Of a stretch of 64,000 nt of DNA, positions 1 through 11,255 are shown in pieces. The stretch's first letter is position 1, and each line of letters starts with the position of its first letter. Source of the stretch: Ptiloglossa arizonensis (lineage: Eukaryota > Arthropoda > Insecta > Hymenoptera > Colletidae); contig NW_027478888.1 of NCBI RefSeq assembly GCF_051014685.1, positions 310,001-374,000 of the forward strand. Reading direction: 5' to 3'. A program made the translations under genes and the position numbers. Under the pieces are notes generated by a model. The model did not search any database and was not told the DNA's origin. It saw only the letters and a list, made by a program, of their open reading frames with translations.

Positions 1-6
1 CGCGAA

Positions 7-22
7 CGGATTGACCAATCCG
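7..22. repeat. Conserved dyad CGGATTG-AC-CAATCCG, one per monomer
   Basis: The two 7-bp arms are perfect reverse complements around a 2-bp spacer. The element recurs at this phase in every monomer of both families, intact in most. Common variants change one base: GATCGACC (R subtype), GACTAATCC (many B monomers), GACAAATCC (11.9 and 14.2 kb), GATTGTCC (3.9 and 8.2 kb) and GATTCACTAATCC (two changes). A short-spacer dyad could be a dimeric protein site or a small hairpin; the sequence alone does not decide. The first copy is given here as the example. Confidence 0.9.
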
Positions 23-165
23 CAAAGTTTCTGTTGCATCTGAAAGTAGAAACTCGCCCCATTACAACGGTATAAGTAGTTATCCCCTAGGCCGTTCTAG
101 TTATTCGTTTCGAGCCTCAGAACTGCGAAAATTTGGAGTTTCTCAAGCGTTTCTTACCTCAAAAC

Positions 166-182
166 TGCCATATCTCGCGAAC
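166..182 (-). other. CENP-B-box-like 17-mer, 7 of 9 core bases
   Basis: Read on the minus strand, GTTCGCGAGATATGGCA can be aligned with the core NTTCGNNNNANNCGGGN. The TTCG and central A match; in the final CGGG only the middle GG match, so 7 of 9 fixed bases fit. It is present in most monomers at this phase. By my estimate a 7/9 match is expected about 0.5 times per 175-bp monomer by chance over both strands. I record it as a weak resemblance, not a binding site. Confidence 0.2.
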
Positions 183-261
183 GGATTGACCAATCCGCAA
201 AGTTTCTGTTGCATCTGAAAGTAGAAACTAGCCCCATTACAACGGTATGAGTAGTTTTCCC

Positions 262-275
262 CTAGACCGGTCTAG
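262..275. repeat. Perfect 14-bp palindrome in P-subtype monomers
   Basis: CTAGACCGGTCTAG equals its own reverse complement. It occupies monomer positions 87-100 and recurs in P monomers of family A (for example 437-450, 787-800, 2362-2375). N monomers have CTAGACCGTTCTAG (one mismatched pair) and B monomers CTAGGCCGTTCTAG (two imperfect pairs). So the palindrome was either gained in P or decayed elsewhere. Confidence 0.9.
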
Positions 276-1400
276 TTATTCGTTTCGAGCATCAGAACTG
301 CGAAAATTTGGAGTTTCTCAAGCGTTTCTTACCTCAAAACTGCCATATCTCGCGAACGGATTGACCAATCCGCAAAGTTTCTGTTGCATCTGAAAGTAGA
401 AACTAGCCCCATTACAACGGTATGAGTAGTTTTCCCCTAGACCGGTCTAGTTATTCGTTTCGAGCATCAGAACTGCGAAAATTTGGAGTTTCTCAAGCGT
501 TTCTTACCTCAAAACTGCCATATCTCGCGAACGGATTGACCAATCCGCAAAGTTTCTGTTGCATCTGAAAGTAGAAACTCGCCCCATTACAACGGTATAA
601 GTAGTTATCCCCTAGGCCGTTCTAGTTATTCGTTTCGAGCCTCAGAACTGCGAAAATTTGGAGTTTCTCAAGCGTTTCTTACCTCAAAACTGCCATATCT
701 CGCGAACGGATTGACCAATCCGCAAAGTTTCTGTTGCATCTGAAAGTAGAAACTAGCCCCATTACAACGGTATGAGTAGTTTTCCCCTAGACCGGTCTAG
801 TTATTCGTTTCGAGCATCAGAACTGCGAAAATTTGGAGTTTCTCAAGCGTTTCTTACCTCAAAACTGCCATATCTCGCGAACGGATTGACCAATCCGCAA
901 AGTTTCTGTTGCATCTGAAAGTAGAAACTAGCCCCATTACAACGGTATGAGTAGTTTTCCCCTAGACCGTTCTAGTTATTCGTTTCGAGCGTCAGAACTG
1001 CGAAAATTTGGAGTTTCTCAAGCGTTTCTTACCTCAAAACTGCCATATCTCGCGAACGGATTGACCAATCCGCAAAGTTTCTGTTGCATCTGAAAGTAGA
1101 AACTCGCCCCATTACAGCGGTATAAGTAGTTATCCCCTAGGCCGTTCTAGTTATTCGTTTCGAGCCTCAGAACTGCGAAAAGTAGGAGTTTCTCAAGCGT
1201 TTCTTACCTCAAATCTGCCATATCTCGCGAACGGATTGACCAATCCGCAAAGTTTCTGTTGCATCTGAATGTAGAAACTAGCCCCATTACAACGGTATGA
1301 GTAGTTTTCCCCTAGACCGTTCTAGTTATTCGTTTCGAGCCTCAGAACTGCGAAAAGTAGGAGTTTCTCAAGCGTTTCTTACCTCAAATCTGCCATATCT

Positions 1401-1750
1401 CGCGAACGGATTGACCAATCCGCAAAGTTTCTGTTGCATCTGAATGTAGAAACTAGCCCCATTACAACGGTATGAGTAGTTTTCCCCTAGACCGTTCTAG
1501 TTATTCGTTTCGAGCTTCAGAACTGCGAAAATTTTGAGTTTCTCAAGCGTTTCTTACCCCAAAACTGCCATATCTCGCGAACGGATCGACCAATCCGCAA
1601 AATTTCTCTTGCATCTGAAAGTAGAAACTCGCCACACTACAACGGTATGAGTAGTTCTCCCCTAGGCCGTTCTAGTTATTCGTTTCGAGCCTCAGAACTG
1701 CGAAAATTTGGGGTTTCTCAAGCGTTTCTTACCTCAATACTGCCATATCT
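1401..1750. repeat. Two divergent monomers, one R-like
   Basis: Monomer 1,401-1,575 has GAATGTAG, GCTTCAG, a B-like AAATTTTGAG and ACCCCAAAAC. Monomer 1,576-1,750 has GATCGACC, CAAAATTTCTCTTGC, GCCACACTAC, GTAGTTCTCCCC, TTGGGGTTT and CCTCAATAC. The second shares R-subtype marks but has extra private changes, so it looks like an older R lineage member stranded in the trimer zone. Confidence 0.75.
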
Positions 1751-3850
1751 CGCGAACGGATTGACCAATCCGCAAAGTTTCTGTAGCATCTGAAAGTAGA
1801 AACTCGCCCCATTACAACGGTATAAGTAGTTATCCCCTAGGCCGTTCTAGTTATTCGTTTCGAGCCTCAGAACTGCGAAAATTTGGAGTTTCTCAAGCGT
1901 TTCTTACCTCAAAACTGCCATATCTCGCGAACGGATTGACCAATCCGCAAAGTTTCTGTTGCATCTGAAAGTAGAAACTAGCCCCATTACAACGGTATGA
2001 GTAGTTTTCCCCTAGACCGGTCTACTTATTCGTTTCGAGCATCAGAACTGCGAAAATTTGGAGTTTCTCAAGCGTTTCTTACCTCAAAACTGCCATATCT
2101 CGCGAACGGATTGACCAATCCGCAAAGTTTCTGTTGCATCTGAAAGTAGAAACTCGCCCCATTACAACGGTATAAGTAGTTATCCCCTAGGCCGTTCTAG
2201 TTATTCGTTTCGAGCCTCAGAACTGCGAAAATTTGGAGTTTCTCAAGCGTTTCTTACCTCAAAACTGCCATATCTCGCGAACGGATTGACCAATCCGCAA
2301 AGTTTCTGTTGCATCTGAAAGTAGAAACTAGCCCCATTACAACGGTATGAGTAGTTTTCCCCTAGACCGGTCTAGTTATTCGTTTCGAGCATCAGAACTG
2401 CGAAAATTTGGAGTTTCTCAAGCGTTTCTTACCTCAAAACTGCCATATCTCGCGAACGGATTGACCAATCCGCAAAGTTTCTGTTGCATCTGAAAGTAGA
2501 AACTAGCCCCATTACAACGGTATGAGTAGTTTTCCCCTAGACCGGTCTAGTTATTCGTTTCGAGCATCAGAACTGCGAAAATTTGGAGTTTCTCAAGCGT
2601 TTCTTACCTCAAAACTGCCATATCTCGCGAACGGATTGACCAATCCGCAAAGTTTCTGTTGCATCTGAAAGTAGAAACTCGCCCCATTACAACGGTATAA
2701 GTAGTTATCCCCTAGGCCGTTCTAGTTATTCGTTTCGAGCCTCAGAACTGCGAAAATTTGGAGTTTCTCAAACGTTTCTTATCTCAAAACTGCCATATCT
2801 CGCGAACGGATTGACCAATCCGCAAAGTTTCTGTTGCATCTGAAAGTAGAAACTAGCCCCATTACAACGGTATGAGTAGTTTTCCCCTAGACCGGTCTAG
2901 TTATTCGTTTCGAGCATCAGATCTGCGAAAATTTGGAGTTTCTCAAGCGTTTCTTACCTCAAAACTGCCATATCTCGCGAACGGATTGACCAATCCGCAA
3001 AGTTTCTGTTGCATCTGAAAGTAGAAACTAGCCCCATTACAACGGTATGAGTAGTTTTCCCCTAGACCGGTCTAGTTATTCGTTTCGAGCATCAGAACTG
3101 CGAAAATTTGGAGTTTCTCAAGCGTTTCTTACCTCAAAACTGCCATATCTCGCGAACGGATTGACCAATCCGCAAAGTTTCTGTTGCATCTGAAAGTAGA
3201 AACTCGCCCCATTACAACGGTATAAGTAGTTATCCCCTAGGCCGTTCTAGTTATTCGTTTCGAGCCTCAGAACTGCGAAAATTTGGAGTTTCTCAAACGT
3301 TTCTTATCTCAAAACTGCCATATCTCGCGAACGGATTGACCAATCCGCAAAGTTTCTGTTGCATCTGAAAGTAGAAACTAGCCCCATTACAACGGTATGA
3401 GTAGTTTTCCCCTAGACCGGTCTAGTTATTCGTTTCGAGCATCAGATCTGCGAAAATTTGGAGTTTCTCAAGCGTTTCTTACCTCAAAACTGCCATATCT
3501 CGCGAACGGATTGACCAATCCGCAAAGTTTCTGTTGCATCTGAAAGTAGAAACTAGCCCCATTACAACGGTATGAGTAGTTTTCCCCTAGACCGTTCTAG
3601 TTATTCGTTTCGAGCGTCAGAACTGCGAAAATTTGGAGTTTCTCAAGCGTTTCTTACCTCAAAACTGCCATATCTCGCGAACGGATTGACCAATCCGCAA
3701 AGTTTCTGTTGCATCTGAAAGTAGAAACTCGCCCCATTACAGCGGTATAAGTAGTTATCCCCTAGGCCGTTCTAGTTATTCGTTTCGAGCCTCAGAACTG
3801 CGAAAAGTAGGAGTTTCTCAAGCGTTTCTTACCTCAAATCTGCCATATCT
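1751..3850. repeat. Second block of C-P-P trimers
   Basis: Order is C, P (1,751-2,100), C, P, P (2,101-2,625), C, P, P (2,626-3,150), C, P, G (3,151-3,675), then the C variant with ACAGCGG, AGTAGG and CAAATCTG (3,676-3,850). The run C, P, G, C-variant repeats the order at 526-1,225. Two adjacent trimers share private marks CAAACGTTTCTTATCTC and CAGATCTGCG (2,626-about 3,080 and 3,151-about 3,605), showing recent tandem trimer duplication. Confidence 0.8.
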
Positions 3851-6800
3851 CGCGAACGGATTGTCCAATCCGCAAAGTTTCTGTTGCATCTGAATGTAGA
3901 AACTAGCCCCATTACAACGGTATGAGTAGTTTTCCCCTAGACCGTTCTAGTTATTCGTTTCGAGCATCAGAACTGCGAAAATTTGGAGTTTCTCAAGCGT
4001 TTCTTACCTCAAAACTGCCATATCTCGCGAACGGATTGACCAATCCGCAATGTTTCTGTTGCATCTGAAAGTAGAAACTAGCTCCATTACAACGGTATGA
4101 GTAGTTTTCCCCTAGACCGTTCTAGTTATTCGTTTCGAGCGTCAGAACTGCGAAAATTTGGAGTTTCTCAAGCGTTTCTTACCTCAAAGCTGCCATATCT
4201 CGCGAACGGATTGACCAATCCGCAAAGTTTCTGTTGCATCTGAAAGTAGAAACTCGCCCCATTACAACGGTATGAGTAGTTTTCCCCTAGACCGTTCTAG
4301 TTATTCGTTTCGAGCATCAGAACTGCGAAAATTTGGAGTTTCTCAAGCGTTTCTTACCTCAAAACTGCCATATCTCGCGAACGGATTGACCAATCCGCAA
4401 AGTTTCTGTTGCATCTGAAAGTAGAAACTAGCCCCATTACAACGGTATGAGTAGTTTTCCCCTAGACCGTTCTAGTTATTCGTTTCGAGCATCAGAACTG
4501 CGAAAATTTGGAGTTTCTCAAGCGTTTCTTACATCAAAACTGCCATATCTCGCGAACGGATTGACCAATCCGCAAAGTTTCTGTTGCATCTGAAAGTAGA
4601 CACTCGCCCCATTACAACGGTATGAGTAGTTTTCCCCTAGGCCGTTCTAGTTATTCGTTTCGAGCATCAGAACTGCGAAAATTTGGAGTTTCTCAAGCTT
4701 TTCTTACCTCAAAACTGCCATATCTCGCGAACGGATTGACCAATCCGCAAAGTTTCTGTTGCATCTGAAAGTAGAAACTAGCCCCATTACAACGGTATGA
4801 GTAGTTTTCCCCTAGACCGTTCTAGTTATTCGTTTCGAGCATCAGAACTGCGAAAATTTGGAGTTTCTCAAGCGTTTCTTACCTCAAAACTGCCATATCT
4901 CGCGAACGGATTGACCAATCCGCAAAGTTTCTGTTGCATCTGAAAGTAGAAACTCGCCCCATTACAACGGTATAAGTAGTTAACCCCTAGGCCGTTCTAG
5001 TTATTCGTTTCGAGCCTCAGAACTGCGAAAATTTGGAGTTTCTCAAGCGTTTCTTACCTCAAAACTGCCATATCTCGCGAACGGATTGACCAATCCGCAA
5101 AGTTTCTGTTGCATCTGAAAGTAGAAACTAGCCCCATTACAACGGTATGAGTAGTTTTCCCCTAGACCGGTCTAGTTATTCGTTTCGAGCATCAGAACTG
5201 CGAAAATTTGGAGTTTCTCAAGCGTTTCTTACCTCAAAACTGCCATATCTCGCGAACGGATTGACCAATCCGCAAAGTTTCTGTTGCATCTGAAAGTAGA
5301 AACTAGCCCCATTACAACGGTATGAGTAGTTTTCCCCTAGACCGTTCTAGTTATTCGTTTCGAGCGTCAGAACTGCGAAAATTTGGAGTTTCTCAAGCGT
5401 TTCTTACCTCAAAACTGCCATATCTCGCGAACGGATTGACCAATCCGCAAAGTTTCTGTTGCATCTGAAAGTAGAAACTAGCCCCATTACAACGGTATGA
5501 GTAGTTTTCCCCTAGACCGGTCTAGTTATTCGTTTCGAGCATCAGAACTGCGAAAATTTGGAGTTTCTCAAGCGTTTCTTACCTCAAAACTGCCATATCT
5601 CGCGAACGGATTGACCAATCCGCAAAGTTTCTGTTGCATCTGAAAGTAGAAACTCGCCCCATTACAACGGTATAAGTAGTTATCCCCTAGGCCGTTCTAG
5701 TTATTCGTTTCGAGCCTCAGAACTGCGAAAATTAGGAGTTTCTCAAGCGTTTCTTACCTCAAAACTGCCATATCTCGCGAACGGATTGACCAATCCGCAA
5801 AGTTTCTGTTGCATCTGAAAGTAGAAACTAGCCCCATTACAACGGTATGAGTAGTTTTCCCCTATACCGGTCTAGTTATTCGTTTCGAGCATCAGAACTG
5901 CGAAAATTTGGAGTTTCTCAAGCGTTTCTTACCTCAAAACTGCCATATCTCGCGAACGGATTGACCAATCCGCAAAGTTTCTGTTGCATCTGAAAGTAGA
6001 AACTAGCCCCATTACAACGGTATGAGTAGTTTTCCCCTAGACCGTTCTAGTTATTCATTTCGAGCGTCAGAACTGCGAAAATTTGGAGTTTCTCAAGCGT
6101 TTCTTACCTCAAAACTGCCATATCTCGCGAACGGATTGACCAATCCGCAAAGTTTCTGTTGCATCTGAAAGTAGAAACTAGCCCCATTACAACGGTATGA
6201 GTAGTTTTCCCCTAGACCGTTCTAGTTATTCGTTTCGAGCATCAGAACTGTGAAAATTTGGAGTTTCTCAAGCGTTTCTTACCTCAAAACTGCCATATCT
6301 CGCGAACGAATTGACCAATCCGCAAAGTTTCTGTTGCATCTGAAAGTAGAAACTAGCCCCATTACAACGGTATGAGTAGTTTTCCCCTAGACCGGTCTAG
6401 TTATTCGTTTCGAGCATCAGAACTGCGAAAATTTGGAGTTTCTCAAGCGTTTCTTACCTCAAAACTGCCATATCTCGCGAACGGATTGACCAATCCGCAA
6501 AGTTTCTGTTGCATCTGAAAGTAGAAACTCGCCCAATTACAACGGTATAAGTAGTTATCCCCTAGGCCGTTCTAGTTATTCGTTTCGAGCCTCAGAACTG
6601 CGAAAATTTGGAGTTTCTCAAGCGTTTCTTACCTCAAAACTGCCATATCTCGCGAACGGATTGACCAATCCGCAAAGTTTCTGTTGCATCTGAAAGTAGA
6701 AACTAGCCCCATGAGAACGGTATGAGTAGTTTTCCCCTAGACCGTTCTAGTTATTCGTTTCGAGCATCAGAACTGCGAAAATTTGGAGTTTCTCAAGCGT

Positions 6801-8342
6801 TTCTTACCTCAAAACTGCCATATCTCGCGAACGGATTGACCAATCCGCAAAGTTTCTGTTGCATCTGAAAGTAGAAACTAGCCCCATTACAACGGTATGA
6901 GTAGTTTTCCCCTAGACCGTTCTAGTTATTCGTTTCGAGCATCAGAACTGCGAAAATTTGGAGTTTCTCAAGCGTTTCATACCTCAAATCTGCCATATCT
7001 CGCGAACGGATTGACCAATCCGCAAAGTTTCTGTTGCATCTGAAAGTAGAAACTCGCCCCATTACAACGGTATAAGTAGTTATCCCCTAGGCCGTTCTAG
7101 TTATTCGTTTCGAGCATCAGAACTGCGAAAATTTGGAGTTTCTCAAGCGTTTCTTACCCCAAAACTGCCATATCTCGCGAACGGATCGACCAATCCGCAA
7201 AATTTCTCTTGCATCTGAAAGTAGTAACTCGCCCCATTACAACGGTATGAGTAGTTTTCCCCTAGGCAGTTCTAGTTATTCGTTTCGAGCCTCAGAACTG
7301 CGAAAATTTGGAGTTTCTCAAGCGTTTCTTACCTCAAAACTGCCATATCTCGCGAACGGATTGACCAATCCGCAAAGTTTCTGTTGCATCTGAAAGTAGA
7401 AACTCGCCCCATTACAACGGTATGAGTAGTTTTCCCCTAGACCGGTCTAGTTATTCGTTTCGAGCATCAGAACTGCGAAAATTTGGAGTTTCTCAAGCGT
7501 TTCTTACCTCAAAACTGCCATATCTCGCGAACGGATTGACCAATCCGCAAAGTTTCTGTTGCATCTGAAAGTAGAAACTAGCCCCATTACAACGGTATGA
7601 GTAGTTTTCCCCTAGACCGTTTTAGTTATTCGTTTCGAGCATCAGAACTGCGAAAATTTGGAGTTTCTCAAGCGTTTCTTACCTCAAAACTGCCATATCT
7701 CGCGAACGGATTGACCAATCCGCAAAGTTTCTGTTGCATCTGAAAGTAGAAACCAGCCCCATTACATCGGTATGAGTAGTTTTCCCCTAGACCGTTCTAG
7801 TTATTCGTTTCGAGCATCAGAACTGCGAAAATTTGGAGTTTCTCAAGCGTTTCTTACCTCAAAACTGCCATATCTCGCGAACGGATTGACCAATCCGCAA
7901 AGTTTATGTTGCATCTGAAAGTAGAAACTAGCCCCATGAGAACAGTATGAGTAGTTTTCCCCTAGACCGTTCTAGTTATTCGTTTCGAGCATCAGAACTG
8001 CGAAAATTTGGAGTTTCTCAAGCGTTTCTTACCTCAAAACTGCCATATCTCGCGAACGGATTGACCAATCCGCAAAGTTTCTGTTGCCTCTGAAAGTAGA
8101 AACTAGCCCCATTACATCGGTATGAGTAGTTTTCCCCTAGACCGTTTTAGTTATTCGTTTCGAGCATCAGAACTGCGAAAATTTGGAGTTTCTCAAGCGT
8201 TTCTTACCTCAAAACTGCCATATCTCGCGAACGGATTGTCCAATCCGCAAAGTTTCTGTTGCATCTGAAAGTAGAAACCAGCCCCATTACATCGGTATGA
8301 GTAGTTTTCCCCTAGACCGTTCTAGTTATTCGTTTCGAGCAT
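3851..8342. repeat. Mixed family A monomers without a fixed higher-order period
   Basis: About 26 monomers of subtypes N, C, P, G, M and R occur in irregular order. Private marks include GTCCAATC (3,851 monomer), TAGCTCC (4,026 monomer), GTTAACCCC (4,976-4,990) and CATTTCGAGCGTC (about 6,056). The first typical R monomer begins at 7,176. No gene or other element is seen. Confidence 0.75.
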
Positions 8343-9680
8343 CAGAACTGCGAAAATTTGGAGTTTCTCAAGCGTTTCTTACCTCAAAACTGCCATATCT
8401 CGCGAACGGATTGACCAATCCGCAAAGTTTCTGTTGCATCTGAAAGTAGAAACTAGCCCCATGAGAACGGTATGAGTAGTTTTCCCCTAGACCGTTCTAG
8501 TTATTCGTTTCGAGCATCAGAACTGCGAAAATTTGGAGTTTCTCAAGCGTTTCATACCTCAAAACTGCCATATCTCGCGAACGGATTGACCAATCCGCAA
8601 AGTTTCTGTTGCATCTGAAAGTAGAAACTCGCCCCATTACAACGGTATAAGTAGTTATCCCCTAGGCCGTTCTAGTTATTCGTTTCGAGCATCAGAACTG
8701 CGAATATTTGGAGTTTCTCATGCGTTTCTTACCCCAAAACTGCCATATCTCGCGAACGGATCGACCAATCCGCAAAATTTCTCTTGCATCTGAAAGTAGT
8801 AACTCGCCCCATTACAACGGTATGAGTAGTTTTCCCCTAGGCCGTTCTAGTTATTCGTTTCGAGCCTCAGAACTGCGAAAATTTGGAGTTTCTCAAGCGT
8901 TTCTTACCTCAAAACTGCCATATCTCGCGAACGGATTGACCAATCCGCAAAGTTTCTGTTGCATCTGAAAGTAGAAACTCGCCCCATTACAACGGTATGA
9001 GTAGTTTTCCCCTAGACCGGTCTAGTTATTCGTTTCGAGCATCAGAACTGCGAAAATTTGGAGTTTCTCAAGCGTTTCTTACCTCAAAACTGCCATATCT
9101 CGCGAACGGATTGACCAATCCGCAAAGTTTCTGTTGCATCTGAAAGTAGAAACTAGCCCCATTACAACTGTATGAGTAGTTTTCCCCTAGACCGTTCTAG
9201 TTATTCGTTTCGAGCATCAGAACTGCGAAAATTTGGAGTTTCTCAAGCGTTTCTTACCTCAAAACTGCCATATCTCGCGAACGGATTGACCAATCCGCAA
9301 AGTTTCTGTTGCATCTGAAAGTAGAAACTAGCCCCATTACAACGGTATGAGTAGTTTTCCCCTAGACCGTTCTAGTTATTCGTTTCGAGCATCAGAACTG
9401 CGAAAATTTGGAGTTTCTCAAGCGTTTCTTACCTCAAAACTGCCATATCTCGCGAACGGATTGACCAATCCGCAAAGTTTCTGTTGCATCTGAAAGTAGA
9501 AACTCGCCCCATTACAACGGTATGATTAGTTTTCCCCTAGACCGGTCTAGTTATTCGTTTCGAGCATCAGAACTGCGAAAATTTGGAGTTTCTCAAGCGT
9601 TTCTTACCTCAAAACTGCCATATCTCGCGAACGGATTGACCAATCCGCATAGTTTCTGTTGCATCTGAAAGTAGAAACTC
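8343..9680. repeat. Block copy a1 (partner 9,918-11,255; offset 1,575 bp = 9 monomers)
   Basis: This block and its partner share private changes at matching positions: CCATGAGAAC (8,460 and 10,035), GCGAATATTTGG with CTCATGCG (8,701 and 10,276), AACTGTATG (9,166 and 10,741), TATGATTAG (9,521 and 11,096) and CGCATAG (9,642 and 11,217). Similarity breaks at GCATC/GCCTC on the left and TATAAG/TATGAG on the right. The pair is evidence of a roughly 1.34-kb in-register segmental duplication. Confidence 0.85.
9276..9450 (+). repeat. Representative family A monomer (N subtype)
   Basis: This is a clean type example of family A: CAAAGTTT, ACTAGCCCC, TATGAGTAG, CCTAGACCGTTCTAG, GCATCAG, AAATTTGGAG and CCTCAAAACTGCC, ending TATCT before the next CGCGAACGG. 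It can serve as reference sequence for locating the diagnostic positions. Confidence 0.9.
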
Positions 9681-9917
9681 GCCCCATTACAACGGTATAA
9701 GTAGTTATCCCCTAGGCCGTTCTAGTTATTCGTTTCGAGCATCAGAACTGCGAATATTTGGAGTTTCTCATGCGTTTCTTACCCCAAAACTGCCATATCT
9801 CGCGAACGGATCGACCAATCCGCAAAATTTCTCTTGCATCTGAAAGTAGTAACTCGCCCCATTACAACGGTATGAGTAGTTTTCCCCTAGGCCGTTCTAG
9901 TTATTCGTTTCGAGCCT

Positions 9918-11255
9918 CAGAACTGCGAAAATTTGGAGTTTCTCAAGCGTTTCTTACCTCAAAACTGCCATATCTCGCGAACGGATTGACCAATCCGCAA
10001 AGTTTCTGTTGCATCTGAAAGTAGAAACTAGCCCCATGAGAACGGTATGAGTAGTTTTCCCCTAGACCGTTCTAGTTATTCGTTTCGAGCATCAGAACTG
10101 CGAAAATTTGGAGTTTCTCAAGCGTTTCATACCTCAAAACTGCCATATCTCGCGAACGGATTGACCAATCCGCAAAGTTTCTGTTGCATCTGAAAGTAGA
10201 AACTCGCCCCATTACAACGGTATAAGTAGTTATCCCCTAGGCCGTTCTAGTTATTCGTTTCGAGCATCAGAACTGCGAATATTTGGAGTTTCTCATGCGT
10301 TTCTTACCCCAAAACTGCCATATCTCGCGAACGGATCGACCAATCCGCAAAATTTCTCTTGCATCTGAAAGTAGTAACTCGCCCCATTACAACGGTATGA
10401 GTAGTTTTCCCCTAGGCCGTTCTAGTTATTCGTTTCGAGCCTCAGAACTGCGAAAATTTGGAGTTTCTCAAGCGTTTCTTACCTCAAAACTGCCATATCT
10501 CGCGAACGGATTGACCAATCCGCAAAGTTTCTGTTGCATCTGAAAGTAGAAACTCGCCCCATTACAACGGTATGAGTAGTTTTCCCCTAGACCGGTCTAG
10601 TTATTCGTTTCGAGCATCAGAACTGCGAAAATTTGGAGTTTCTCAAGCGTTTCTTACCTCAAAACTGCCATATCTCGCGAACGGATTGACCAATCCGCAA
10701 AGTTTCTGTTGCATCTGAAAGTAGAAACTAGCCCCATTACAACTGTATGAGTAGTTTTCCCCTAGACCGTTCTAGTTATTCGTTTCGAGCATCAGAACTG
10801 CGAAAATTTGGAGTTTCTCAAGCGTTTCTTACCTCAAAACTGCCATATCTCGCGAACGGATTGACCAATCCGCAAAGTTTCTGTTGCATCTGAAAGTAGA
10901 AACTAGCCCCATTACAACGGTATGAGTAGTTTTCCCCTAGACCGTTCTAGTTATTCGTTTCGAGCATCAGAACTGCGAAAATTTGGAGTTTCTCAAGCGT
11001 TTCTTACCTCAAAACTGCCATATCTCGCGAACGGATTGACCAATCCGCAAAGTTTCTGTTGCATCTGAAAGTAGAAACTCGCCCCATTACAACGGTATGA
11101 TTAGTTTTCCCCTAGACCGGTCTAGTTATTCGTTTCGAGCATCAGAACTGCGAAAATTTGGAGTTTCTCAAGCGTTTCTTACCTCAAAACTGCCATATCT
11201 CGCGAACGGATTGACCAATCCGCATAGTTTCTGTTGCATCTGAAAGTAGAAACTA
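9918..11255. repeat. Block copy a2 (partner 8,343-9,680)
   Basis: This is the second copy of the 1.34-kb block, 1,575 bp downstream of the first, with the same private substitutions. The R monomer just before it (9,801-9,975) is preceded by a further copy of the CGAATATTTGG/CATGCG monomer (9,626-9,800), so the CGAATATTT mark exists in three copies (8,701, 9,751, 10,276). Confidence 0.85.

Larger units (their letters stand above)
1..1400. repeat. C-P-P / C-P-G trimeric higher-order repeat, left end
   Basis: Monomers follow C, P, P (1-525), C, P, G (526-1050), then a C variant with ACAGCGG and GAAAAGTAGG (1051-1225) and a related monomer with GAATGTAG and CAAATCTG (1226-1400). C monomers carry TATAAG and TTATCCCC, P monomers the ACCGGT palindrome. 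The 525-bp period is a three-monomer HOR. Confidence 0.8.

Noticed and set aside
105..116. Pol III box-B-like GTTTCGAGCATC
   Set aside because: It resembles GGTTCGANTCC only in the core TTCGA, and no box A is found at suitable distance upstream, so a SINE or tRNA origin is not supported.
36..118. Possible internal duplication of the monomer (GCATCTGAA at 36-44 and GCATCAGAA at 114-122)
   Set aside because: The two segments are 78 bp apart, not half the unit, and similarity beyond this motif is weak, so an ancestral dimer is not supported by eye.
7133..7393. Recurrent plus-strand 86-codon open frames (also starting at 8,183, 8,708, 9,758, 10,283, 12,908, 15,183 and others to 25,684)
   Set aside because: They start with TTG in AATTTGGAGTTTC, span about 1.5 monomers, and stay open only because R monomers change GATTGACC to GATCGACC (or GATTGTCC at 8.2 kb), removing an in-frame TGA. 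They merely mark R monomers; there is no codon structure, ribosome site or frame continuity, since 175 is not divisible by 3.
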